Notes under the pieces: generated by a model | Database searches by the model: none | What the model was told of the DNA's origin: nothing | Seen by the model: only the letters and a program-made list of their open reading frames with translations | Part shown: positions 11,700-21,548 of the stretch, piece by piece | Numbering within the stretch: position 1 is the first letter of the stretch | How the letters are laid out: every line of letters starts with the position of its first letter | Made by a program: the position numbers and the translations under genes | Assembly: GCF_003672135.1 (NCBI RefSeq) | Contig: NC_039517.1 | Coordinates: 1,984,001-2,048,000, forward strand | Reading direction: 5' to 3' | Origin: Ooceraea biroi | Taxonomy: Eukaryota; Arthropoda; Insecta; Hymenoptera; Formicidae | DNA: 64,000 nucleotides

Positions 11700-12868
11700 A
11701 CAAACCGAGCCGACCGCGAAAAACCCGCTCGGCGAGTCCGCGACGCTGTCGCGAGCCGGACAGCCGGACAGCCGGGGATGATTAATCTTTTTTACGGAAA
11801 CAGAGCTCCATCGCAGCATCCGCCGCATAGATGCTGCGATCTCAGTTAAGATCCGCGATGCAACACGCGCGGCGAAACGCGAGACGGCTCGCGGAGCGCG
11901 CGCTCGTACATCATCAAGCACGACGGTCGCCGAGAGGATTTACAGGCCGAAAAGCGGCGCCGGTCTCGTCTCGTCGCGCGAGCATCGCGAGATAAAGCCT
12001 GAAGTATGAATCGCGCAAGTATCGCGGCGAGTTTGCCGCGATACGACGCCTGATAAACCCGAAGCGGGAACAGCCGCGATTATCGCGGATGATATTATAA
12101 TTCTTCCCGCGCCCGCGTCAACGAGAAACGACGACCGCGTCTTTTTTAGCGCCGCGGATTAGCGCAGTCGGAGACGCTCCGCGCGCTACTGTTGTTCTCC
12201 GTATCGTTCTTCCTCCGTGAGATTATAATACTCTCCTGCATTTCCCGACCGTAAAACGCGGTTTAAAGTTTTCGAAAAAGTCAGTAATTTCATCCGCAAC
12301 ATTCGCGGCGCGATTTATGATCCTCGCGATAAAAACCGGTACCGCTCGATTAAAACCGCGGTTTTTCAATTTTATTGCGATACCGAGTATGCGTTACAGT
12401 TGAACGCGGATGAATATCTTCCTTTTCTTCTCTCTTTCTCTTTTTCTCTCTCTCTCTTGCCGAGTACTAGCGGATGCAAAATGGTTGAGGGAATTGATCT
12501 CATTCAGCGGAATCGGAAGGGCGGTTTTAAGGGACTACGGCGGGGAACACGTGTCCGCCTCGCCTTCTGCTCGCTGTGTCAACCTGTGCGCGGTGGATGA
12601 ACAGGACAAATACTCGGAGTAATTTACAGCCGTGTTTGCTCGAAAATTCATGCCGGACCGCGCTACAGACGCGGCCGGGCCGCGCCGCGAAACAAACGTG
12701 TTCGGAGTAATTTATACCCGTTTACTTAAAAATTCCATTAGTCCAACGATGTCCGGCATGAAAACTTCGTCGCGGCGCCTGTTGATTCTGATTAATGAAA
12801 TTCCGTAGAAAAAATAAATACGCCCAATACGACAAATACAAATTTCCGCCCGTTCGGCATACGGCTCG
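11700..12868. other. No supported gene
   Basis: This is CpG-rich sequence with a CT-rich tract near 12428-12460. Short frames only, no domain, no terminal repeats. Confidence 0.45.
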
Positions 12869-13170
12869 GCTGAGAACACGGTCTTATATACAGGTCTGGA
12901 AACTTCAGAGGTGGAGATGGATCATTTTGTGTGTCACTTTTTATTTCTTTAGTAGCCACTAGAGGCGTTGCGATCGATGTCGCAGGGATGACGAGGGACG
13001 TCAGAGGTCGGGGGAATATCTGTCTGTCTTTATTCCACTCGCAGTCTTCACAAAACAATATGATAAATTAATAACGCTTTAAATAATTTAAGACTATAAA
13101 TGAATTAGTGAAATATGTATATGAAATAAAATTGAGTTTTTATTCTCAAAATTAAGCGTGAATAAAAACG

Positions 13171-13436
13171 AATCCTTCAGTGATGGAAAAAAATGTAATA
13201 AAATTTGTTGAAATGTATTTGAAACTCTCTGGCAATTGACCTCGATTCATTAACATTTTTCATCATAAATTTTTATATTTTATTATAAATTTTCGTATTT
13301 TATTATAAATTTTATATCTAATATTCCAAAAGTTTGAAAATTTATGATGAAATGATAATGAACCGGGATCAATTGATAGAGATTTTCAAATACATTTTAG
13401 CAAAATTTTATTATATTTTTTCCATCAGGATTTTAT
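13171..13436. repeat. Nested palindromic miniature element
   Basis: Inverted arms lie at about 13171-13275 and 13335-13436. Each arm starts ATCCT(T)CAGTGATGGAAAA or its variant ATCCTGATGGAAAA, then an AAATGTATTTGAAA block, and ends near TTCATCATAAATTT. A short AT-rich spacer of repeated TATTTTATTATAAAT separates the arms. It sits just 3' of the THAP frame on the plus strand and may be what truncated the transposase. Confidence 0.6.
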
Positions 13437-13451
13437 GTTTAAATCTGTCCT

Positions 13452-13595
13452 TTATCTTTTTATTTTATTTTTGCGGGTAATAGCTTTTTCCCACTTTTTC
13501 CAAGTAACAATGTCTTTCGGCACTCGAAATAAAGAACGTTTCTGCTCGGTTCTACTGCCGGTCTTGCAATTCGGTACCGCACACCATTTCGTCAT
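13452..13595 (-). pseudogene. Truncated THAP zinc-finger domain of a P-like transposase
   Basis: The frame starts at the ATG at 13595 and ends at a stop at 13452-13454 (47 codons). It opens MTKWCAVPNC: the first Cys pair of the C2CH finger (Cys5 and Cys10), close to the N-terminus as is normal for THAP. It then reads SLFRVPKD and WKKWEKAI, matching the F-x-[VFL]-P and W-x-x-x-[IL] core of the fold. The C-terminal Cys-x2-His half is missing because the frame ends after a Lys/Asn-rich tail near the nested palindrome. In intact proteins this domain binds the element ends. Upstream in-frame codons without an ATG exist to 13658. Confidence 0.7.
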
Positions 13596-14480
13596 TTCAA
13601 TAAACGTTTCGATAACTTTTGTAGTCGATAACCGTTTTTCAATAAGAGTCATGAACACACGTGGGTTCTTATCTCCGGTTTTTCAGGTTATATTTATCTG
13701 CGGACATCGATGACAGCGACGAGTAGTGGTTATGCTAGAAACTAAATGTGTCTTCAAAAAGCGGCCATACTCGCACCACTGAAATGAGAGGTAGTTTCCA
13801 GACCTGTATGTAAGACCGTGGCTGAGAATCCCGATTTCCCTCCCCTCGTCGTTGACCTCTCTTTTTCACTTTATAATCATCAAAGCAGTATCTTTCTCTC
13901 GAGAGATCGACGTGACAGTTATTACAGCCGCAATCGCAACAAGCACACATTAAAAAGCGCGCATTAATGAGAACAAAGAAACGGGAAAAACGCCGGAGGA
14001 GGATTATCAAAACGCCGTCGTAATTCGACAGAGAGACACGGGCGCAAATTCGCCCCGGGGGTGGAAAAAGGACGGCGGGAACGAGTGCCGAGACAACGCG
14101 AGTCGCCGCGGCGCGTCGCGACGCAGGAAAGGGGTGGAGGTGGGTAAAACTCGAGGCGCGCGGCTCGCGCGCGCCGTACCGATGCGGACGTGCCTTTTAT
14201 TACCGCATGCATTTAAATACAAAGAGACCCGGCGCGTCGACGGCGAGCGCGCCGCTTCCATGGAATTTGTCGGGATGTTCCTGAGGGAAGCTGTGCGACG
14301 CGCGGCAACCCCGCGCCTCCCCCGGCGGCACGGGGGATGCACTTTGTGCACGCAACCTCGTCCCGCGCCACGCGCCTTTCCTGTCTCTCTTTCCCCTTTT
14401 CTGCCTTTTTTCCTCTTCGTTTTCGCTCTGCTCTTCTTTTTCGTGCGCGCGCGACGCGGCGTTTCTCCTCTCTCTATTCA

Positions 14481-14508
14481 GATATCCTCTTTATTCTTGC
14501 AGGTGAGT
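14481..14508 (+). promoter_or_regulatory. Candidate recursive splice site (fused 3'ss and 5'ss)
   Basis: A pyrimidine-rich tract (ATCCTCTTTATTCTTGCAG, AG at 14501-14502) is followed with no gap by GTGAGT (14503-14508). A strong acceptor joined to a strong donor is the zero-length-exon arrangement used for recursive splicing of long introns in insects. It could instead be the acceptor of an ordinary exon, or chance in pyrimidine-rich DNA. Confidence 0.4.
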
Positions 14509-14779
14509 ATCACAGTGAGGACGCGAGTCTCGACCGGCGGGGAAACGACCAGGCGGCGGCGTCGACTCCTCCCTCGTTACCCACGTGCACAAGGCTCAAA
14601 GAAACTCGGGGACGCGGCAGCCAGCCAGCCAGCGAAGAAAAGCTTCGTCGGGGACGATCTCGGGGCGGAAGCGACAGTGAGTCGGGATTCGCGGGATTAA
14701 AGCGGGACGCGAAAAGCGAGGTAGCTCTCGCTGCGGACCGAGTTACAGTCGGCGATTACCTGAGCGACGGTTAATCCGA

Positions 14780-14810
14780 GAGAAAGAAAGAAAGAAAGAA
14801 AGAGAGAGAA
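14780..14810. repeat. (AGAA)n / (GA)n microsatellite
   Basis: Several AGAA units run into GA units. Confidence 0.9.
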
Positions 14811-15293
14811 ACGCGGATTTCGTATCTCTCTCAGGTTTTCCGAGATTTTCCGCCAAGACGCTTGTGCCCTGCGAGACTTCCTCCGGAAGCAACGGGAGAG
14901 TCGAGAGAATCGGCTCTCTCGCGCGGCTACCTCGCTTTTAGTTACGGGATATTCTAACATCGCGATTAAGACGCAGTTACCTTTGACCCCGTGTCTCTCT
15001 CTGTTTGTCGCAATCGAGACGCGCATTGAAATTTGCACGCTGCGACACGCCGCGCGGATATCCAATAAAGCGCAGCTCCGGACGAGGGTAAAAGGAGGCA
15101 CCGAGGTAACGAACGTCGTTGACGTCGTCGTCGTTCGTTCGTTTTCTATTTATCTCTTCTCATCCCATGCTCTCGCTAGCGCGGAGCGAGAGGACAGTCG
15201 ACCGGAAGAACCGAGCGGATACGGCGAGAAAAGGATCATGGGGGTGGTAGGGCAAGGAGAGAGGGAGAAAGGAGGTTAGGGGACGGCAATTAC

Positions 15294-15660
15294 CAGGCGA
15301 GTTTCTCTTCCTCGAGTTTATATCAGGTGTCAAACCATTAACTAGTCGCGACGCTTCTCGCCGCCGCCCTCCTCCCCCTGCAACCACCCCCTTTCGTTTC
15401 AATTCCTTTGGCACATCGTACAGCTGTTCTTCGTCGTTCGTGAATGGATCCGGCGAATGCAAGTTCGCCGAGCAGGCGAGGGTCGATGAACTGCTAATCA
15501 TGGACACTCTCTCCTCCTCCTCCTCATCCTCGACACGGTGAAGAGAATGTCGATGGCGCTCGTCGATCCCCGCGAGTTCAGGGTGTCTCGTGGAATTTAC
15601 GGAACTCACGACGCTGATACCTCTTCTCTTGATCAACTTCTCTTGATCGCTCGTGGAATC
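15294..15660 (-). CDS. Candidate coding exon of an unidentified host gene
   Basis: On the minus strand a TAG acceptor (15661-15663) opens a frame starting DSTSDQEKLIKRRG. It stays open to a GTAATT donor at 15293-15288, giving 122 codons plus one base. The translation is low in Cys/Trp and looks like a disordered cytoplasmic tail: a run of five Glu followed by RVSMISSSS, then DPFTNDEEQLYDVPKELKRK, then Gly/Arg-rich. YDVP resembles SH2-binding tyrosine motifs of adaptor and receptor tails. If the donor is not used, the frame runs on to a TGA at 15160. The tract before the acceptor is not pyrimidine-rich. I do not recognise the gene, and no partner exon is identifiable in the window. Confidence 0.4.
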
Positions 15661-15663
15661 CTA

Positions 15664-18556
15664 CATTTACATTCAGCGGCGAGCTACTTCCCACGCTGTG
15701 TAGTGGCGATTTAATGCGCGCTCGTGCAGATCTCACGGTTACGTCACCGGCGATTATTCGATCCGACATGTTTATACACGTAGAAGTTGTAATTCACGTA
15801 AATGAAGAAGGAGAATAGCTAGTAGAAAAGAGCGTTTTATGGAGAACCGTACGATTCTCTTTGCACATTTTTCAACGATGATAGATTTCACGACGGCAGA
15901 ATAACCATCTCTGCCCTATAGCCGCTCCAGTTTTACAATATCCGGTATATCGCGCTAACTTCGTGCAAGAAATTCGACGCGACGGAGACGCCGCCGTGCA
16001 TGTACTCCGTTTATTAGATACCCCGGTCGCCGGTTACTCTCTCAGGTCGCAGCAGACAGGTACGCACCCTAATGGAGTACATATGTACGCTATCTACCGC
16101 CTCTCTGTGTTTCCGAGGCTCGTGAGAGCGAGGTGGGCAATCCTCTTCCTCCTCCTTCTCCTCTCTTGGTCACCGCGACCCGGGAGGGCGCGATAGTTCT
16201 GAGATACGCTTAAGACTTAATTGAATTCCGACCACCGGCAACTTGGAGTTGCCCAACCTGTCTTGCCGGGATAGGTAGGTGGCCGGGCCCTTACCTAAAT
16301 CACATCGCCATTTACCGAAAGGCCGTGGCGAGGAAGAGGAACGCTCCCTGCTTCTCTCTCTCTGTCTTTCTCATTTTGTCTCCCTCGCCACGATCGATGA
16401 ATCAAACCGGCGGCAGCGTTCTTCCCGCAAAACGAATGGAGATCAATGACGACGTGGCCCAAATTTTTCCACCATCGACGCGGCGATTTATCCGGCCCCT
16501 CCTTCCCCGCGCGAGCGCGAGTTTCCGGAAATTCTCTTCCCTCGGCAAGGAAAACGAGGAATCGCGCGTAATTGCACGACTGGCGTATTTCACCGGTGGA
16601 ATCGCGTCGGAGAGAGACGATGGCTGGAAATTACGCGATCTGATGGTTGTGCAGATGAACGATCGATGAGAATATAATAAATAGCTACAATTGATTGATC
16701 AAAATTCATTGAAGACGCAATCAATGTAATGACGCTTCTCCTCGGACGAGCGGAACTCTTAGCGATTTCGGAATCAACCCGGAAAAAGGAAACGCTCGAC
16801 TCGACGTTCGCGAGAAAATAAAAATGGATGGTCGATGGCTTCCGAGTCGAGTTCCCGTTTCTATATTATCTCCCGGCTGCGGTTTCCGCGATATTGTCTG
16901 ACGCGCGCGCAGTCTCCCGCGTCGATCAATCACGAAACTTTAAGATCAGCCGGTTCCGACGTCGTTACGCCGTCGTTCCACTCCCGTTCTTCCGAGGAGT
17001 ATTAAAAGCCACCCCCGCGTGCGAGCGAGTCTCTTGTCGTTGTGACGGATGCGATTTGAAAAAAAGATTTCGCTTCCCCCGCTTCCAACGCTTTCGCGCG
17101 CGAAGATCGATCAGCGTCGACTGTTGGAACGCGATGCCTCTTTCTCGACCACCCTCTCATCGCACCCTCGGCGAGAATCCCGCGTGAATGTAAAGGAAGG
17201 CGCGCGCGTAACGAATGATCCACTAAGAAAATTCCCCGGGATCCTTTTTTCCGAAACTGCCGGTCGATCCGAGCTTACCTGCAGTCGAGAAGGGTGAGAA
17301 AGGGTGGATGAGAGACTCTCCGTTGAGAGAGTTCCTTCTCTCCTTCATTCTTTCTCCCGCCTGCTCTCCTGCTGGTCTCTCTTCACCCTCGGCGCGACAC
17401 CTCGCATTCATCGCGGCAATAAATGCTGAAAATACCCCAGCGGCAGGGTGTCAACCCCGTGGACAGAAGCGGGAAGTTTTGCTCATTAGCAGCGCCCCGG
17501 AAGAAGGCGCCGAGGGTGCTTGATGATGCTGCCAGTCGCAGAGTTCGCGCGTCCTGACGGACGCGGCGAGCGAGTCGCGTCAGTCTGGGAATAAATGTGG
17601 AGGATTCAACTTATTAATTAGAGGCGAGAGAGAAAGAGAGAGGGAGACAGAAGGAAACTGGGACTGAGAGTTTATTCTACCGAAAGTTTAAGCGCGACAA
17701 AGTTCACACATTAAATAGAAACACCGGTGGTGTTCTTATTACACAGACAGCGCGAACGAAGAACGGAAGTAATAAAATCCGGCGGAACGTACTCGTGCCT
17801 GACAAAGATAGAGCGTTGAAAAGAAAATCGCTAAATATCCCAGCATCCTAGAATTATAAGACCAAATTTATCTATGATTATACCGCAGGAAAATGACTGC
17901 AGAAAAACAACGATTGTTTCAACGATAATGTCGAAATGCGCAATAGATGACCGCGGAGAAGCAACACATGTTTATTCACTTTGAAATTCAAAGGGATTCG
18001 GTGAATCGAGCTTCGAGCACGCGGATACGCGGATGAAAGAGCAAATTTCCTCCCGCAGCGATTCCATTATCCTCCACAAAAAAGTGCGGTCCTCACCGAG
18101 TCGTGAAAAGCGGCGAGAGGATGCATGACGTTGGGAGCGACCTTTCGGCGAGTCAGCAGAGTATCGCAATGAAGAGAGGTGCCCTGTCCACCGGCATTCC
18201 GGACCTACGAGTGACCTTTCGGGTAACCCGGCCCGATATATCAATTGACCATCGATCGGGTCAAGGCCGATCGGCCACGGGAAAATTCATCTCCGCGAAG
18301 ATGTCTGGCTGTGCTGGACGGTTTACCGTCTCGAGCGATTCGCATATAAATCCCAGACGTCAACCAAATCGCCCCCGCCGTCTCCGTTTCCTCATCTCGC
18401 TTTCATGCGAAATAACCCAAAACGCTTGCAAAATGCTTTTGAACGCCTTTTCCCCGGATTCACTGCGGGATCTGCGACGCGTTACTTTTTATAGCGTTAT
18501 AAATAAAAGTCTCACGTGAGACACAGCGCATCCCCACTCTATTCGATATCGTTACA
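15664..18556. other. No supported gene
   Basis: A splice-like site on the minus strand lies at 17279/17278. Otherwise I see only CpG-rich sequence, CT/GA tracts (about 16150, 16355, 17625) and mutually overlapping chance frames on both strands. Confidence 0.4.
17273..17310 (-). promoter_or_regulatory. Candidate recursive splice site or strong exon boundary (minus strand)
   Basis: Read on the minus strand, a long pyrimidine-rich run (CCACCCTTTCTCACCCTTCT) leads to CTGCAG followed directly by GTAAGC. The AG is at 17280-17279 and the donor begins at 17278. This has the same fused arrangement as the plus-strand site near 14502 but in the opposite orientation. Confidence 0.3.
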
Positions 18557-18558
18557 TA

Positions 18559-19845
18559 TTGGGTCGTCCGGAAAGTTCGTGCCGATTTTGAAGGAAAATT
18601 CAAAGGCAACATTTTTTTATGTCGATAAATATTTATTGACTTATGTATGCACCGTTTTGTTTCACAACCTTTGTCCATCTTTCACGCAACTGGAAGATTT
18701 CATTCTCCCAGAACTTCTTAGGTTTCTCGGCGAAAAACTCCTCAAGGTGGTTTTTTATGTCGATCAAAGAGTTGAAGTTCTTGCCGCTAAGAGAATTTTG
18801 CAAAGACCTAAATAAGTGAAAGTCTGAAGGTGCAATGTCTGGTGAATACGGTGGGTGAGGTAGCACATCCCAGCCAAACTTCAACAATTTTTGTCGGGTA
18901 GTCAAAGAAACATGAGGTCTGGCATTGTCCTGATGGAACACGACGCCCTTCCTATTAGCTAATTCTGGACGTTTTTCCTGAATCGCTGTCTTTAATTCGT
19001 CCAGTTGCGAGCAGTACTTATCTGCATTTATCGTTTGGTTGTGTGGTAGGAGCTCATAATATAGGATTCCTTTCCAATCCCACCAGACACAGAGCATGAC
19101 TTTTTTTGGATGAAGGCCAGCTTTCGGAGTAGTTAATGCTGGTTCATTTCGCTTACCCCAGGATCTTTTTCGTTCTACATTGTTGTAAATGATCCATTTT
19201 TCGTCACCCGTCACTAATTGCTTCAAAAATGGTACGTTTTCGTTGCGCTTGTACAGCGAGTCGCAGATGGAAATGCGATCCATTAAATTTTTTTCGGCCA
19301 AATTATGCGGAACCCATACATCATAGCGACTTACGTAACCAAGCTTCACTACATGATCGTGGACAGTGGTTTTCGATATTTTCAGTATCTCTGCTAATTC
19401 ACGTGTCGTGTAGCGCGGATTATTCTCGATCAGTGTCTTGATTTGGTCATCATCAGTAGTAGAGGGTCTGCCCGAGCGTTCTTGGTCTTTAAGGTTAAAA
19501 TCACCAGCTCTAAACTTAGCGAACCACTTACGTACGGTTCTTTCAGCTAAAGCGCCTTCTCCGTAAACAGAACATATCGAATTTGTTGCTTGTGAGGCAT
19601 TTTTGCCTTTCCGGTAATAGAAAAGCATCAAGTGTCTAAAATGTTCTTTGTTTTCTTCCATCTTCAAAAGAGTACAAAACTGACACGAATCAATTTATCT
19701 GAAACAACTTTTTTCCTAAAGATGCGTTGAAATGTCACCTTTAAGCATATGTATATAAATCGTATGTTTTCAATAACATTGATATATTCAGACATGTTCC
19801 AACGCCATCTATTAAAAATCGGCACGAACTTTCCGGACGACCCAA
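18559..19845 (-). mobile_element. Intact mariner element, 1287 bp
   Basis: The terminal inverted repeats are a perfect 31 bp (18559-18589 and 19815-19845), starting TTGGGTCGTCCGGAAAGTTC. They are flanked by the TA duplication typical of mariner (18557-18558 and 19846-19847). The length is the usual 1.28-1.3 kb. The transposase fills the interior on the minus strand without a stop or frameshift. Perfect ends plus an open frame suggest a recent insertion. Confidence 0.97.
18633..19661 (-). CDS. Mariner transposase, DD34D, full length (342 aa)
   Basis: This is a cut-and-paste transposase acting on the flanking inverted repeats. From the first ATG (19661) it reads 342 codons to TAA, close to the usual ~345. 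In order: an N-terminal HTH region (about residues 1-110, including RTVRKWFAKFRAGDF and ERSGRPSTTD), the mariner hallmark WVPHNL near 116-121, then the catalytic domain. The catalytic Asp residues are D153 (TGDEKWI), D245 (HQDNARPH) and D280 (YSPDIAPSDFHLF), with 34 residues between the last two, so the DD34D triad is complete. The frame is open two codons upstream to a TTG, but the ATG is preferred. It appears closest to the mellifera/cecropia part of the family, though I could not test that. I see no defect. Confidence 0.96.
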   Translation of the reverse strand: MEENKEHFRHLMLFYYRKGKNASQATNSICSVYGEGALAERTVRKWFAKFRAGDFNLKDQERSGRPSTTDDDQIKTLIENNPRYTTRELAEILKISKTTVHDHVVKLGYVSRYDVWVPHNLAEKNLMDRISICDSLYKRNENVPFLKQLVTGDEKWIIYNNVERKRSWGKRNEPALTTPKAGLHPKKVMLCVWWDWKGILYYELLPHNQTINADKYCSQLDELKTAIQEKRPELANRKGVVFHQDNARPHVSLTTRQKLLKFGWDVLPHPPYSPDIAPSDFHLFRSLQNSLSGKNFNSLIDIKNHLEEFFAEKPKKFWENEIFQLRERWTKVVKQNGAYISQ

Positions 19846-19847
19846 TA

Positions 19848-21546
19848 TTTCGTCATCGCGTTCTGTTCTTTTATGTATTCTACTACCCTCGGCGGTAGAT
19901 TCCGTCGGTTCGATCCCTTCCGCCCTCGCAATACTCGCCATCCGGAATCCATTCCGCCGGCAATTAACGCGAGACGACGAGTCTTAATCGACGCTTCGCG
20001 GGACAGGGGGAACAGAACGGCGGCGAACGATTGTGCCATTCACGGGACAATGAGCACTCGTCATTAACTACCACCAATTACTGCTGTTTGCCCTGTATAC
20101 ATCCTCTCCTCGTAGCCTTTATACGAACGCACGCGACGCCGTCGTCTATACCGATCCACGTCAGGTAGACCGGCGTCGCGGCCGCGTTTCTTCCTAACAA
20201 CGTTTCCGCGTAAGAATAATGCGAATCCCATGGGGTGCCCCGTGGTTTACGAGCAATCACCCTCGAGCGCCTCCGCGCTTTCTCTCACCGGATTCTTCCT
20301 CCCCTCGATCCACCTCTGTCCTCCCAGCTTCTCTTTCGGGGAGCGTGGCTCCGCAAGCGAGACTCGATTGTGTTTTCCACCCTCACCCTCGCCGGCGTGC
20401 GGGCCCGCAATGGCGACCGGCAGTAAAAACTGGCTGGGTATCCTCTTATCGCGATGACACCCTTCTTCTCGTGCTCGTTGTCGTCGTCGTCGTCGTCGTG
20501 TTCGCCATGGAAAAGCGCGATCCCTAAGCACCTCATAAAGTCCATGCGCCCGCGACTCGCGCCGGCTAATCGCCAGCGGCAAAAAATTCGCGATATAACG
20601 CCGTAATAACGCGCTTCGTCCTCCGCGCTGCTTTATTGCCGGGCCAGACGCGAGAATTTACAACGAGCTTCTTATTCCCCGAACAATCACCGGACGGGAC
20701 TGGAGAACGAAGCGTCTCTTTCTCTCTTTCTCCTGGGAGATCTGCACCGTCGCGAGATCTGAAGAATTGGAGACCCTGATAAAAAATGGCAAAAATTCCC
20801 CATGACGGAACGAGCTTGCGCTTCGCGTTCGCTTCCTGAATTTCGACCTCTTAAGTTCACACGATTCAGCGGTGCAGCCTCGGCGATGGGCCAAAGAGGT
20901 GGCGGCTCTGAGGGATGCGCCGTCTACGTGTCCGCGCCGAAATGAGCACATCGGCGAGGCGGAAAGACGCGGCGTTGCGACAACAAACGAAACTAATCTC
21001 GTGCTGAAACAGCGGTACGGAATGGGCTTTCTGTTGAGGACTTTCGTTACACGATTCTGTTCAAGCGAAGGAGAAGCGGAAGCGCCTATCCACGCGTTTT
21101 ACGACGCGCCACGCGACGACGGGATGCGACGCTAATTATCATCACCACGCCTCCGGCGTAGGCTAACGAAACAGCCATTGTCCTCCAAAGTAGAATGAAT
21201 GCATCCTTAAAGTTTTACGGGTGTCGCTTGCAATAAACGTGCGCAGAACGACCGTCGAAGCTAGTCGTTAATGAAAGCGTCCAGAAGACGCAGTCAACGT
21301 CGATACTCGGAAAACGGGACAGGGAAACGCTCAAGATACGTTTCAGCAATAATCGCGTCACTCTCTCATGGGTGAGATTAATCTCGCTTTGCGACAAGGT
21401 GGTGCACCTGCTTCATTAAGAATGAGTCTATGAGAGTAATTAATAATTCCTTTATAAATGATAAGTTGCAACGAGAAGAAGTTTCGTGTTTATTAAGACA
21501 CGAGATACTGCAGCAGAAATATAGATCGTATCTCCCGAGGAGAAGA
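19848..21546. other. No supported gene; GTC microsatellite
   Basis: The interval contains a (TCG)n tract at 20480-20499. The many 60-110 codon frames on both strands between 20200 and 20600 overlap one another and have no conserved motif. Confidence 0.45.
20480..20499. repeat. (TCG)n microsatellite
   Basis: Six to seven uninterrupted TCG units. Confidence 0.85.
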
Positions 21547-21548
21547 TA

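Larger units (their letters stand above)
12877..13820 (-). mobile_element. P-like DNA transposon fragment with THAP domain
   Basis: The terminal inverted repeats are about 28 bp, CACGGTCTTATATACAGGTC at the left and CACGGTCTTACATACAGGTC reading inward from the right. Both go on to TGGAAACT. They are bounded by an exact 8-bp direct repeat GCTGAGAA (12869-12876 and 13821-13828). An 8-bp duplication, a terminus starting CA and an internal THAP domain together point to the P-element superfamily. The element is internally deleted: only part of the THAP domain remains. It also carries a nested palindrome (13171-13436). Confidence 0.75.
13829..15293. other. No supported gene; purine/pyrimidine tracts and a splice-like site
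   Basis: This interval is CpG-rich. It contains an AGAA microsatellite (14780-14810) and a strong combined acceptor/donor at 14502/14503. The open frames are Arg/Ser-rich and occur on both strands. Confidence 0.4.

Noticed and set aside
19880..19935. GGTTCGATCCC, a tRNA B-box match
   Set aside because: No A box or cloverleaf can be folded around it.
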